Below, one piece after another: positions 1 through 11,249 of a DNA stretch of 38,704 nucleotides. The position numbers and the translations under genes are program-made. The stretch spans positions 1 to 38,704 of the forward strand of contig NW_026516460.1 in assembly GCF_025602895.1 (NCBI RefSeq), given 5' to 3'. Source of the stretch: Polychytrium aggregatum (lineage: Eukaryota > Chytridiomycota > Chytridiomycetes > Polychytriales). Each line of letters begins with the position of its first letter. Position 1 is the first letter of the stretch. The notes below the pieces were generated by a model that saw only the letters and a list, made by a program, of their open reading frames with translations, was not told the origin of the DNA and searched no databases.

Positions 1-297
1 CCTGGAGGTCCCTGTGCTTCCTGACCTGAGCCAGAGCCTTGAGTTCTTGCTCTGCCTTTGTGTAATGGGCCCGCGGACAGGGAGCTCCGAGACGACCCGG
101 AAGGCATCCCGAGGGGGCTTAGCCCTCGCCAAGGAGCGCAGGCAAGCCGGTTCGCTACCCCCCAGGGATGTAAATGCAAGGCGTCGCCCGCCGAAAATAA
201 ACCGGCGAGACGACAACACCGTCCTTCGCCTAGTAAACCAGTCGTTACCCGCTCACTCCAGTCCGTCCGCTCTCGTCCAGTCCCCAGTCCTGTTACA
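1..297 (+). mobile_element. Family G LTR, 3' part (window edge)
   Basis: The sequence reads like the downstream part of an LTR ending in GTTACA at 297. A weak TATA-like stretch (TGTAAATG, 169-176) lies about 30 nt before GAGACGACAA (207-216), the predicted start of the RNA. AATAAA lies at 196-201. The LTR is followed at once by a primer-type site, a leader and a gag ATG, so this is a 5' LTR in + orientation. Its left end is outside the window, and no second copy is present to confirm the boundaries. Confidence 0.5.
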
Positions 298-309
298 GTT
301 TGTCGTCTC
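207..309 (+). promoter_or_regulatory. Self-priming pair of family G
   Basis: GAGACGACAA at 207-216, inside the LTR near the predicted RNA start, is the exact reverse complement of TTGTCGTCTC at 300-309, just after the LTR end at 297. In Tf1-type elements the 5' end of the RNA folds onto such a site and is cleaved to prime minus-strand DNA. The match is 10 bases and seen directly. The role is inferred from its position. Confidence 0.5.
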
Positions 310-320
310 CCCTCCGTTTG

Positions 321-350
321 CCTTGCCTTGCCTTGCCTTGCCTTGCCTTG
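321..350 (+). repeat. (CCTTG)6 microsatellite in family G leader
   Basis: Six perfect tandem CCTTG units, followed at 351-370 by three near-tandem CCCTGTG-like units. They lie in the untranslated leader between the primer site and the gag ATG at 384. No function is evident. Confidence 0.9.
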
Positions 351-383
351 CCCTGTGCCCTGTGCCCTGTCTCTCTGTTAACC

Positions 384-419
384 ATGTACAATCCCGACGT
401 CCCGCCGATGGAGGCTGAA
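384..419 (+). pseudogene. Family G gag, first 12 codons
   Basis: An ATG in good context (ACCATG) opens a frame beginning MYNPDVPPMEAE. It is cut after codon 12 by the 5' LTR of element A1. The placement after LTR, primer site and leader identifies it as a gag start. The rest of the gene is not in the window, so family membership cannot be tested further. Confidence 0.45.
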
Positions 420-885
420 TGTCACAGATTCCTCTGCCCGCTTGGCTGCACCGTCGCACTTGTGTCACTGTTTGCGTTGCACACTTTCCTTTTCCTTTGT
501 CCTGCGACGCCTTTCCTTTCTCCTTGCTCTCATGTTGCACACGCCGCTCTGTGTTCCCTGCATTTGTCATCGACCATGCATTAGTCAAACGCTGTGTCAC
601 CCGCATTTGTCAGCCACCGAGCATTTGTCAGACTTTCACATGTTTCTCCGGTTAGCCGCTGCTGCCTGGCTGCTGTCCCGGCGCCTCCGCTGCTTCGCCC
701 CCGCTGCGGCAGGCTTCGCCTCCGGGACCGCCAGACAGATAAATAGCCCGCCTTCGCCCGCTCATGTTTCTGGTTATCACCTTCGACCCCAGACACACTT
801 GACTCAAGATTCTAGCCTCGCTAAGATCAATAAAACCCTTCTCTATCTTCTTCTTTTGATCAACTCTTGATCCCGTGATCTGACA
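420..885 (+). repeat. LTR of A1 (5')
   Basis: A 466-bp LTR of family A from TGTCACAGAT to GATCTGACA, matched in length by the other full copies. It holds the ATAAATA box and AATAAA signal of the family. It differs from the A4 LTRs at scattered bases, so it is not a recent sister of A4. Confidence 0.93.
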
Positions 886-978
886 TGGTAGCATCGGACG
901 ATCCCGCTGTCAATGCCTGCCTCCAGGCCCTTGAGCAACTCTCGCTCGAGGACCGCGCCCTGGTCCTCTCCGCCCTGA

Positions 979-1769
979 TGTTAGGGATAGCTCCTGCTTG
1001 TTCTCCACTTTGACTGCACACTTGGCTGTTCTTTTGCCTTTCTGTTTGTTTGTGTGTAGCTTTGCAGTTCCCCTCCGATTTTCCGCCTTTTGCCTGCCAT
1101 TTCCGCCCATTCCGCACTTCCGTTTTCCCGCGCTGCTCCGCTTCCTTTGTCTTCTTCGCACGCGCCGGTTTGTTTGTGCACGCGCTTCGCTGCGATTGGT
1201 TGCAATTCGGCTGCCGGTCATGTGTCCCCCCACCGGTGACTCATGACCTGCCTGACCGCCCCGATCTCTTGTTCATCTCGCATGCATTTGCCCCAACCTT
1301 ATACTTGACCAATCCGCTTCTTGGACGTTGAGTCACATTGCTTCGCCCTTGCACGTTTCTCCTGCCAGGTGCTTCGCTTTTGCTTGCGCCTCTCTCGCTT
1401 TGGTTCTCTGCTCGTCTCGGTGGTCCTTCTCGGCCCTCGTTCGTGCATCGCCCCCTTCGCCCTGCTCGATCGCCCACTTTTCCCTCCCTTGGCCGCCCTT
1501 CGCTGCCAAGTCCGGACTTGTCTATAAATAGCCTGACCCCCGCGATGTGTAGTCGAACCTCAGCGTTCAAAATAGGACTAAATAAAGTGCCTTCTACTTT
1601 ATTCTCTGAGTGTTCCTCACGTCTCATTTCGAGACTAGTCTTATCTTGAACGGATCTTTGCTTCCCTCGCTCCCTCTCCGAGTCCACTTCGGACCCTACA
1701 CTTGCCTTCCCTGAGCTCACTTCGAGTTCACTTCTTCTTTTGCCGTTGAGTCCCCTTCGGACTCTAACA
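979..1769 (+). mobile_element. Solo LTR, family C (C1)
   Basis: A 791-bp LTR with TGTTAG/CTAACA ends, flanked by a perfect 5-bp duplication CCTGA (974-978 and 1770-1774). TATAAATA is at 1523-1530 and AATAAA at 1581-1586, giving + orientation. There is no internal region, so this is a solo LTR left by LTR-LTR recombination after insertion into A1 gag. A second, truncated copy lies at 36175-36529. Confidence 0.92.
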
Positions 1770-2624
1770 CCTGACCGCCCAGCCGAATCTCCCCACCGTC
1801 CCTCCCGGTTTCAAGCGTCCCAAGATCCCGCTCCCCGACGCCTTCACTGGCGAGCGTAAGGCTGCTGTCGTTGACGAGTTTGTCTTCTCAATGACCGAGT
1901 ACATTGCCTTCCACAGTCTCGATGACGCCACCGCCGTCGCCACCGTCGCCATGAACCTCAAGGGCAAGGCCAAGACCTGGTGGCGCCTCTGGTCCCAGGG
2001 CAAGCAACTCGACAACCTGACCCCGGCCGCCGTCCTGTCCCTCGTCCGCGACACCTTCCTTCCGTCCACCTCGCTGCGCACCACCGAGGATGAGTTCGAA
2101 GCACTGCGCCACACCGGCTCCGTCGAGCAGTTCAACTCTCGCTTCCGCGATCTCCTCCTCGAGCTGCCCCACTTCAGCAACAACCGCCAGAACCTGCAGC
2201 GTTACCTCACCAAGCTCAAGCACAGGGTGCGCATCGAAGTCGAATGGAAGCTTGACTCCAACACAGCCACCCTCGAAGATGCCATGGCCCTCGCCGAGCG
2301 ATACGAGTCCATTATGGGTCAATCGCAACCCCTTATGCAGCAGCCCGCTCGCACTCAGTTCCGCGATCAACCCTTCCGCGAGCTCCCGTTCCAGCGTCCT
2401 CCGCTATTCCGCGCTCCACCTGGCCAGCCGCAGTTCCGCCCTATGGTCCGTCCTCCTCGTCCCGCCTTCCAGCCGACCCAGCCTCCCGCACGTGACCCCA
2501 ACGCCATGGACCTCGACAACGTCGACATGCGCCCGATCAAGAAGCTCACCGACCGCGAGAAGGAGTACCTCCGCCGTAACGGAGGCTGCTTCCGCTGCCG
2601 CAAGTTCGGCCACATCGCCTCGCA

Positions 2625-5531
2625 GTGTCCCTTGAACCAGCCCCGCATCAACGCCATCGTCGAGACCGCCGACCAGGCCACCTTCTACGAAGATCAGGGA
2701 AACGACGAGGCGGCAACCCCTGGATCCTACGACCTCTGAAGGACCCGGCGAGTTGCCGCCATCCGACTCCAACCCCCGACGCTGAACTATCGACTCTCGC
2801 CACCGGACCTCACCTGATCAACTCTCTCATCGACGAACCCCACCGCATTGCCGCCAACCACGGCAAGGGACTGCTTGTGATCGACGCCACCCTCAACGGC
2901 TCCCCGATCACCGTCCTCATCGACCCTGGTGCGACCAACTCGCACATCTCCGAGACCCTCGCCTCGACCCTCGACCTTCGAACCAAGACCACCGCCAACG
3001 CCGTCACGATGCCCAACGGCAAGTCCTTCCCGTCCTCCGTCACCGATCCCGTCGACCTCACCATCCACGACTACCACGCCCGCATCAACCTCTTCACCGC
3101 GCCACTCACCTGGGACGTTATCCTCGGCAAGAACTGGCTCGACCAGACCAACCCCGAGATCGACTGGCCCTCCAACCGAATCAAGTTCTCGATCGACGGG
3201 AAGCACCACACTTGGACGGCATCGCGACCCGACTCCGGAATGCCACTCACGACCCTCGAACTCCGATCCCAGTACCACATGTCGACCCAGCAGATCAACG
3301 CACTCGCCTCGACTCCCGGCGCCGTGTATGTTTGTACTCTGAGCAGTGACTTGAATACAGTTGCTGTTGAACCCTACGACCCCGTTGCCCAACTCGCCCG
3401 TGTCCTCGAACCACTGACCCCCGAACACCGATCCATCATCGCAAAGTACCGCGATGCCTTCAACGAACTCAAGGAACTCCCGCCTCACCGACCCGGCATC
3501 GACATGAACATCCGACTCGACGACTCTGCCAAGCCAACCTGGTCGTCGCTCTACCAAATGTCGGCCGAAGAACTCGCTCGTCTCAAAGACGAACTCGACC
3601 GATTGCTCCGGATCGGCCACATCCGCAAGTCCGTCTCGCCCTTCGGCGCACCGATCTTCTGGGTCAAGCAGGGCGACAAGTTCCGACTCGTCTTTGACTT
3701 CCGCGCCCTCAACAAGATCACCGTCAAGGACCGCACCGCGCTGCCCAACATGCGCGAGATCATCGACCGCCTGCCCAAGTGCCGTGTCTTCTCCAAGCTC
3801 GACTTGCAACGCGGATTCCACCAGATCCGCATCGCCGACGCCGACACCCCCAAGACGGCCTTCAGGACCAAGTACGGCCACTTTGAGTGGCTTGTGATGC
3901 CCTTCGGCCTCGCCAACAGTCCCTCGGTTTTCCAAGCCGCGATGAACGACATCTTCCGCGAGTACATCGACGACTTTGTGTTTATCTACATCGACGACAT
4001 CCTGATCGCATCCGAGGACGAGGACCAGCACATCCGCCACATCGAACTGGTCCTCGACAAGATCCACCGACACGGCTTCAAGATCCGACCCGAGAAGTGT
4101 TCGTTCTTCAACTCGACCGTCACCTATCTCGGCTTCATCATCGGCGAAGGACGCATCCAAGTGCATCCCTCGCGCATCGACGCCATCAAGAACTAGCCGC
4201 GACCAACAACCGAACACGAACTCCGCAGCTTCCTCGGCTTGACCAACACCATCATGAGCTTTGTCCCTGGCTACGCTGCCCTCGCCGGTCCACTCTCGAC
4301 ACTGATCACCACCCGCTCCGCCAACTCGACCAAGTCCGTCGTCTGGGACGACAACGCCATCGCCGCCTTCGAGCAGCTCAAGTTGCTCTCGCCTCAGTCG
4401 CTGCACATGGTCAACCCGGACAAGGACATTCACCTCTTCACCGACTGGTCCGAGTCAAGCGCATCGATTGGTGGATGGATCGGGCAGGACATGGACGGAT
4501 CCGGCACAGTGCGCCCCATCGCCTTCAACTCGCAGAAACTGCACGGATCCGAGCTCAACTACTCGCCCTACAACGGCGAGCTGCTGTCGATCACCCGCCA
4601 CCTCGACAAGTTCAAGAACTACCTCGTCGGCCGTAAAGTCTTCCTCCACACCGACCAGAAGGCGCTCAAGCACATCCTCGACTCCAAGACCCTCAACAAG
4701 CGCCAACAGCGAGCCATCGACACGATGCTGGACTTTGACCTCGAGATCCAGTGGATCCCCGGCTCGTGGAACAAGGTCGCCGACGTGCTCTCGCGCACAC
4801 CGACAGCCATCTCCAAGGCCGTCCAAGTCTCGATCATCAACGCGATTGTCAACCTCGGACCCTCGCCCGACGATCTCTTGGACACCATCCGCACTCAGTA
4901 CAGCTCCGACCCGATCCTGTCAGCACTGATCTCGGCCCTCCGCGACAACTCGACCGACGGACTCAAGCCGTGGATGAAGGCACAGCTACACCGCTTCTCA
5001 CTTCGACACGGGATTCTCTACTTCGACTCGACCCGCATCTGCATCCCCGGCAAGGACCTCCGCATCTCGATCATCAAGGACCACCACGACTCTGTCTGTG
5101 CAGCTCACCCCGGCACCAACACGCTCTACAAGGCCATCTCAACCCACTACTACTGGCCCGCCATGTCCAAGGACATTGCCGAGTGGGTCTCGCACTGCGA
5201 CATCTGCCAGCGAGCCAAGATCCGACGACAACAAGCATACGGCCACTTCTCCCGGATCCCTGTGGCCACCCGCAAGATGGACACTGTCGCCCTCGACTTC
5301 ATCCTCGGACTCCCGCCTGTCACGGACTCACTCTCGGGACGCACCTTCAACTCGATCACGATCTTTGTCGACTCCCTCACCAAGTACGTCGTCCTGGTCC
5401 CCGGCAACAAGACCGACTCGGCCGAAGACGTCGCCCGCCAGTACTTCCGCGATGTCTTTGTGCACTTTGGACTCGCCGGCACTTTCATCTCGGATCACGA
5501 CACACGCTTCCGGTCGGCCTTCTGGACAGGT
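2625..5531 (+). pseudogene. A1 pol, stop codon and 3' truncation
   Basis: Pol in the -1 frame relative to gag. The slippery heptamer GGGAAAC is at 2697-2703, so translated pol would start there and the upstream ATG at 2625 is probably not used. Protease (LIDPGATNSHIS) and reverse transcriptase (FIYIDDIL) are present. A TAG at 4194-4196 replaces the tyrosine codon found in A4 between RT and RNase H. The frame then stays open through RNase H and the integrase zinc finger and stops at the second integrase Asp region (FRSAFWTG), where the A2 LTR begins. The C-terminal integrase and chromodomain are absent. Confidence 0.9.
2697..2703 (+). promoter_or_regulatory. A1 -1 frameshift heptamer
   Basis: GGGAAAC in the same phase (CAG GGA AAC) as in A4, followed after GACGA by the same GGCGGCAAC...GTTGCCGCC stem. 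It is retained although gag and pol of this copy are broken. Confidence 0.8.
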
Positions 5532-5996
5532 GTCAGATCACGGGATCAAGAGGAAGTCAAAAGAAGAAGATAGAGAAGGGTTTTATTGATCTTAGCGAGG
5601 CTAGGATCTTGAGTCAAGTGTGTCTGGGGTCGAAGGTGATGACCAGAAACATGAGCGGGTGAAGGCAGGCTAATGATCTGTCTGGCGGTCCCGGAGGCGA
5701 AGCCTGCCGCAGCGGGGGCGAAGCAGCGGAGGCGGCGGGACAGCAGCCAGGCAGCAGCGGCTAACCGGAGAAACATGTGAAAGTCTGACAAATGCTCGGT
5801 GGCTGACAAATGCGGGTGACACGGCGTCTGACTAATGCATGGTCGATGACAAATGCAGGGAACACAGAGCGGCGTGTGCAACATGAGAGCAACGAGAAAG
5901 GAAAGGCGTCACAGGACAAAGGAAATAGAAAGTGTGCGACGCAAACAGTGACACAAGTGCGACGGCGCAGCTAGGCGGGCAGAGGGATCTGTGACA
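5532..5996 (-). repeat. LTR of A2 (3')
   Basis: 465 bp, one base shorter than the family length. On the minus strand it runs from TGTCACAGATCCC to GATCTGACA and is preceded by the C-rich complement of the PPT (from 5997). The family TATA context AGATAAATAG reads AGATCATTAG here, which removes the TATA box. Confidence 0.92.
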
Positions 5997-6030
5997 TCCC
6001 CCCCAGAAAAATTGTGCTCAAGTCAAACCA

Positions 6031-9000
6031 TCAATTTTTCGATCCCGAGTTGCGTTGCACTTGTGCTTGGCAAAGGTCGATCAGTGTGTCCATTTCCGGG
6101 AGGTTGCGGTTGCGGCTGAGGAAGTCGTGGATGTCTGCGAGTCCTCCATCCAAGAGTTCGGCCAGTGGTGCCCACGAGTCGTACGATGGGTCGTATCCCT
6201 GCCAGCGGAGCAGGAACTCGTGTCGATATCCAGGAAGTCGACGTCGTCGGTTGATCCTGTGTCCAATGATCGCTTCGAACACTGATTCGTCGTTGTGGTT
6301 GGGTCCGGGTTCGTCAAACACAAGTTGGTCGGTCGATGGTGTGTTGTACGGGACGAGGGCGGAAGCTGGGAGTTCGGTTGTAAATCGGAGGGTCCTCGGG
6401 AGTCGAAGTCGATATCCAGTCGTCCCAATCTTCTCGATGATCTTGAAGGGTCCCAAGTACGGCATCCGCATCTTGGAGGGTGTGACGTCGTCCGTGCTGA
6501 AGTGATACGCGGTCGTGTCGATCAGGACTTGGTCGCCAATGTCGTAGCTGATATCGCGTCGATGTCGGTTGGCGTAGTACAGGGCCCGGTCCTGGGCCTT
6601 GCCGATGTTGTCCGAGACCAAGTCCAGAGTCGCTTGCATCTCCTCGATCGACTGTGCTGCGGGGTTGGACTCGGCGATGATGTCGGTGTTGGCAGGAGTG
6701 CGAGGATGCTGACCGTGCATCAGGAAGAAGGGCGAATGTCCAGTCGAAGCTGAGCTGTGCGAGTTGAGTGCGAACTGGATGTATGGCACTTGATCGATCC
6801 AGCGGGAGCCGAGGGCCAGAGTCGAACAGCGGATGGCCTCGGCGACGGTTGCCACAAAGCGTTCGACTTGTCCGGCGGCCTCGTGGTGGTGGGCAAAGGC
6901 GATCCGGAGTTTGGTCTTGAGCAGAGCGTTGAGTCCTGTCCAGAAGGCCGACCGGAAGCGTGTGTCGTGATCGGAGATGAAAGTGCCGGCGAGTCCAAAG
7001 TGCACAAAGACATCGCGGAAGTACTGGCGGGCGACGTCTTCGGCCGAGTCGGTCTTGTTGCCAGGAACCAGGACGACGTACTTGGTGAGGGAGTCGACAA
7101 AGATCGTGATCGAGTTGAAGGTGCGTCCCGAGAGTGAGTCCGTGACAGGCGGGAGTCCGAGGATGAAGTCGAGGGCGACAGTGTCCATCTTGCGGGTGGC
7201 CACAGGGATCCGGGAGAAGTGGCCGTACGCTTGTTGTCGTCGGATCTTGGCTCGCTGGCAGATGTCGCAGTGCGAGACCCACTCGGCAATGTCCTTGGAC
7301 ATGGCGGGCCAGTAGTAGTGGGTCGAGATGGCCTTGTAGAGCGTGTTGGTGCCGGGGTGAGCTGCACAGACAGAGTCGTGGTGGTCCTTGATGATCGAGA
7401 TGCGGAGGTCCTTGCCGGGGATGCAGATGCGGGTCGAGTCGAAGTAGAGAATCCCGTGTCGAAGTGAGAAGCGGTGTAGCTGTGCCTTCATCCACGGCTT
7501 GAGTCCGTCGGTCGAGTTGTCGCGGAGGGCCGAGATCAGTGCTGACAGGATCGGGTCGGAGCTGTACTGAGTGCGGATGGTGTCCAAGAGATCGTCGGGC
7601 GAGGGTCCGAGGTTGACAATCGCGTTGATGATCGAGACTTGGACGGCCTTGGAGATGGCTGTCGGTGTGCGCGAGAGCACGTCGGCGACCTTGTTCCACG
7701 AGCCGGGGATCCACTGGATCTCGAGGTCAAAGTCCAGCATCGTGTCGATGGCTCGCTGTTGGCGCTTGTTGAGGGTCTTGGAGTCGAGGATGTGCTTGAG
7801 CGCCTTCTGGTCGGTGTGGAGGAAGACTTTACGGCCGACGAGGTAGTTCTTGAACTTGTCGAGGTGGCGGGTGATCGACAGCAGCTCGCCGTTGTAGGGC
7901 GAGTAGTTGAGCTCGGATCCGTGCAGTTTCTGCGAGTTGAAGGCGATGGGGCGCACTGTGCCGGATCCGTCCATGTCCTGCCCGATCCATCCACCAATCG
8001 ATGCGCTTGACTCGGACCAGTCGGTGAAGAGGTGAATGTCCTTGTCCGGGTTGACCATGTGCAGCGACTGAGGCGAGAGCAACTTGAGCTGCTCGAAGGC
8101 GGCGATGGCGTTGTCGTCCCAGACGACGGACTTGGTCGAGTTGGCGGAGCGGGTGGTGATCAGTGTCGAGAGTGGACCGGCGAGGGCAGCGTAGCCAGGG
8201 ACAAAGCTCATGATGGTGTTGGTCAAGCCGAGGAAGCTGCGGAGTTCGTGTTCGGTTGTTGGTCGCGGCTAGTTCTTGATGGCGTCGATGCGCGAGGGAT
8301 GCACTTGGATGCGTCCTTCGCCGATGATGAAGCCGAGATAGGTGACGGTCGAGTTGAAGAACGAACACTTCTCGGGTCGGATCTTGAAGCCGTGTCGGTG
8401 GATCTTGTCGAGGACCAGTTCGATGTGGCGGATGTGCTGGTCCTCGTCCTCGGATGCGATCAGGATGTCGTCGATGTAGATAAACACAAAGTCGTCGATG
8501 TACTCGCGGAAGATGTCGTTCATCGCGGCTTGGAAAACCGAGGGACTGTTGGCGAGGCCGAAGGGCATCACAAGCCACTCAAAGTGGCCGTACTTGGTCC
8601 TGAAGGCCGTCTTGGGGGTGTCGGCGTCGGCGATGCGGATCTGGTGGAATCCGCGTTGCAAGTCGAGCTTGGAGAAGACACGGCACTTGGGCAGGCGGTC
8701 GATGATCTCGCGCATGTTGGGCAGCGCGGTGCGGTCCTTGACGGTGATCTTGTTGAGGGCGCGGAAGTCAAAGACGAGTCGGAACTTGTCGCCCTGCTTG
8801 ACCCAGAAGATCGGTGCGCCGAAGGGCGAGACGGACTTGCGGATGTGGCCGATCCGGAGCAATCGGTCGAGTTCGTCTTTGAGACGAGCGAGTTCTTCGG
8901 CCGACATTTGGTAGAGCGACGACCAGGTTGGCTTGGCAGAGTCGTCGAGTCGGATGTTCATGTCGATGCCGGGTCGGTGAGGCGGGAGTTCCTTGAGTTC

Positions 9001-9840
9001 GTTGAAGGCATCGCGGTACTTTGCGATGATGGATCGGTGTTCGGGGGTCAGTGGTTCGAGGACACGGGCGAGTTGGGCAACGGGGTCGTAGGGTTCAACA
9101 GCAACTGTATTCAAGTCACTGCTCAGAGTACAAACATACACGGCGCCGGGAGTCGAGGCGAGTGCGTTGATCTGCTGGGTCGACATGTGGTACTGGGATC
9201 GGAGTTCGAGGGTCGTGAGTGGCATTCCGGAGTCGGGTCGCGATGCCGTCCAAGTGTGGTGCTTCCCGTCGATCGAGAACTTGATTCGGTTGGAGGGCCA
9301 GTCGATCTCGGGGTTGGTCTGGTCGAGCCAGTTCTTGCCGAGGATAACGTCCCAGGTGAGTGGCGCGGTGAAGAGGTTGATGCGGGCGTGGTAGTCGTGG
9401 ATGGTGAGGTCGACGGGATCGGTGACGGAGGACGGGAAGGACTTGCCGTTGGGCATCGTGACGGCGTTGGCGGTGGTCTTGGTTCGAAGGTCGAGGGTCG
9501 AGGCGAGGGTCTCGGAGATGTGCGAGTTGGTCGCACCAGGGTCGATGAGGACGGTGATCGGGGAGCCGTTGAGGGTGGCGTCGATCACAAGCAGTCCCTT
9601 GCCGTGGTTGGCGGCAATGCGGTGGGGTTCGTCGATGAGAGAGTTGATCAGGTGAGGTCCGGTGGCGAGAGTCGATAGTTCAGCGTCGGGGGTTGGAGTC
9701 GGATGGCGGCAACTCGCCGGGTCCTTCAGAGGTCGTAGGATCCAGGGGTTGCCGCCTCGTCGTTTCCCTGATCTTCGTAGAAGGTGGCCTGGTCGGCGGT
9801 CTCGACGATGGCGTTGATGCGGGGCTGGTTCAAGGGACAC
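6031..9840 (-). pseudogene. A2 pol with internal TAG
   Basis: Reads on the minus strand from the protease through RT to a TAG at 8269-8271, at the same codon as in A1 and A3. It then stays open (from just past the stop to 6031) through RNase H, integrase, the GPF module and the chromodomain. All catalytic motifs of the A4 protein are still visible: DPGA, YIDD, integrase HHCC and the D,D35E residues. Only the stop breaks the protein. Without readthrough it would make Gag-PR-RT but no RNase H or integrase. Confidence 0.9.
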
Positions 9841-10784
9841 TGCGAGGCGATGTGGCCGAACTTGCGGCAGCGGAAGCAGCCTCCGTTACGGCGGAGGTAC
9901 TCCTTCTCGCGGTCGGTGAGCTTCTTGATCGGGCGCATGTCGACGTTGTCGAGGTCCATGGCGTTGGGGTCACGTGCGGGAGGCTGGGTCGGCTGGAAGG
10001 CGGGACGAGGAGGACGGACCATAGGGCGGAACTGCGGCTGGCCAGGTGGAGCGCGGAATAGCGGAGGACGCTGGAACGGGAGCTCGCGGAAGGGTTGATC
10101 GCGGAACTGAGTGCGAGCGGGCTGCTGCATAAGGGGTTGCGATTGACCCATAATGGACTCGTATCGCTCGGCGAGGGCCATGGCATCTTCGAGGGTGGCT
10201 GTGTTGGAGTCAAGCTTCCATTCGACTTCGAAGCGCACCCTGTGCTTGAGCTTGGTGAGGTAGCGCTGCAGGTTCTGGCGGTTGTTGCTGAAGTGGGGCA
10301 GCTCGAGGAGGAGATCGCGGAAGCGAGAGTTGAACTGCTCGACGGAGCCGGTGTGGCGCAGTGCTTCGAACTCATCCTCGGTGGTGCGCAGCGAGGTGGA
10401 CGGAAGGAAGGTGTCGCGGACGAGGGACAGGACGGCGGCCGGGGTCAGGTTGTCGAGTTGCTTGCCCTGGGACCAGAGGCGCCACCAGGTCTTGGCCTTG
10501 CCCTTGAGGTTCATGGCGACGGTGGCGACGGCGGTGGCGTCATCGAGACTGTGGAAGGCAATGTACTCGGTCATTGAGAAGACAAACTCGTCAACGACAG
10601 CAGCCTTACGTTCGCCAGTGAAGGCGTCGGGGAGCGGGATCTTGGGACGCTTGAAACCGGGAGGGACGGTGGGGAGATTCGGCTGGGCGGTCAGGGCGGA
10701 GAGGACCAAGGCGCGGTCCTCGAGCGAGAGTTGCTCAAGGGCCTGGAGACAGGCATTGACGGCGGGATCGTCCGATGCTACCAT
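9726..10784 (-). CDS. gag: A2 Gag polyprotein
   Basis: An intact 352-residue Gag. It starts at the ATG overlapping the LTR end and has the retrotransposon Gag core (tryptophan-rich KTWWRLWSQG region near residue 95) and a CCHC zinc knuckle at C303, C306, H311 and C316. Gag forms the virus-like particle and packages element RNA. The heptamer GGGAAAC lies at 9762-9768 on this strand. One visible amino-acid difference from A1 and A4 (VRFEVEWK instead of VRIEVEWK) is shared with A3. Confidence 0.88.
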   Translation of the reverse strand: MVASDDPAVNACLQALEQLSLEDRALVLSALTAQPNLPTVPPGFKRPKIPLPDAFTGERKAAVVDEFVFSMTEYIAFHSLDDATAVATVAMNLKGKAKTWWRLWSQGKQLDNLTPAAVLSLVRDTFLPSTSLRTTEDEFEALRHTGSVEQFNSRFRDLLLELPHFSNNRQNLQRYLTKLKHRVRFEVEWKLDSNTATLEDAMALAERYESIMGQSQPLMQQPARTQFRDQPFRELPFQRPPLFRAPPGQPQFRPMVRPPRPAFQPTQPPARDPNAMDLDNVDMRPIKKLTDREKEYLRRNGGCFRCRKFGHIASQCPLNQPRINAIVETADQATFYEDQGNDEAATPGSYDL

Positions 10785-11249
10785 GTCAGATCAAGGGATC
10801 AAGAGGAAGTCAAAAGAAGAAGATAGAGAAGGGTTTTATTGATCTTAGCGAGGCTAGGATCTAGAGTCAAGTGTGTCTGGGGTCGAAGGTGATGATCAGA
10901 AACATGAGCGGGCGAAGGCGGGCTATTTATCTGTCTGGCGGTCCCGGAGGCGAAGCCTGCCGCAGCGGGGGCGAAGCAGCGGAGGCGCCGGGACAGCAGC
11001 CAGGCAGCAGCGGCTAACCGGAGAAACATGTGAAAGTCCGACAAATGCTCGGTGGCTGACAAATGCGGGTGACACAGCGTCTGACTAATGCATGGTCGAT
11101 GACAAATGCTGGGAACACAGAGCGGCGTGTGCAACATGAGAGCAAGGATAAAGGAAAGGCGTCGCAGGACAAAGGAAAAAGAAAGTGTGCGACGCAAACA
11201 GTGACACAAGTGCGACGGTGCAGCCAAGCGGGTATAGGGATCTGTGACA
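10784..11249 (-). repeat. LTR of A2 (5')
   Basis: 466 bp. It shares with the 5' LTR of A3 several variants not in the other copies, including the terminal GATCCCTTGATCTGACA. This supports a common origin of the two facing ends. Confidence 0.92.

Larger units (their letters stand above)
885..2739 (+). pseudogene. A1 gag, split by solo LTR
   Basis: Family A gag starting at the ATG that overlaps the last base of the LTR. It reads MVASDDPAVNAC and is interrupted after about 31 codons by the family C LTR at 979-1769. Coding resumes after the CCTGA target duplication. Ignoring the LTR and one duplication copy leaves 1059 nt, exactly the length of the intact family A gag. The downstream part keeps the Gag core and the CCHC zinc knuckle (CFRCRKFGHIASQC) that binds element RNA. 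As it stands, the reading frame ends within the inserted LTR, so the gene is dead. Confidence 0.9.
420..5531 (+). mobile_element. Element A1, truncated Ty3/Gypsy chromovirus
   Basis: A1 consists of a 5' LTR (420-885), gag interrupted by a solo family C LTR, and pol with an in-frame stop. It is cut in the integrase core at 5531 by the 3' LTR of the oppositely oriented element A2. The left flank is CTGAA and no matching duplication is seen at the other end. The missing 3' part of A1 is not found elsewhere in the window, so A1 has been joined to A2 by recombination or deletion and not by simple nesting. Confidence 0.9.
5532..11249 (-). mobile_element. Element A2, near-complete chromovirus
   Basis: A reverse-strand family A element: 5' LTR 10784-11249, gag, pol with one stop, PPT and 3' LTR 5532-5996. 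The flanks are ACAGG on the left (A1 integrase) and GGTGC on the right (family B), so there is no target duplication. The two LTRs also differ from each other. The element has therefore been through recombination. Its 5' LTR and body closely match A3, facing it as an inverted repeat across 11250-12892. Confidence 0.92.

Noticed and set aside
321..370. CCTTG/CCCTGTG repeats as telomere or CRISPR-like array.
   Set aside because: Only six pentamers inside a retrotransposon leader; no spacers, and not a telomere type.
4194..4196. TAG in pol as a programmed readthrough site of known type.
   Set aside because: The following bases (CCGCGA) do not match the well-known CARYYA or CTA readthrough contexts, so only the weaker question in the findings is kept.
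2787..4433. A 548-codon open frame antisense to A1 pol, repeated opposite A2, A3 and A4.
   Set aside because: It mirrors the codon bias of pol (frequent GAC, CTC and TCG codons avoid antisense stops), shows no domain, and is of low complexity (Val/Glu/Asp/Gly-rich).
6314..7714. A 466-codon Arg/His/Pro/Leu-rich frame overlapping A2 pol in another phase.
   Set aside because: Out-of-frame shadow of the RNase H and integrase coding; the composition is typical of a shifted GC-rich frame.
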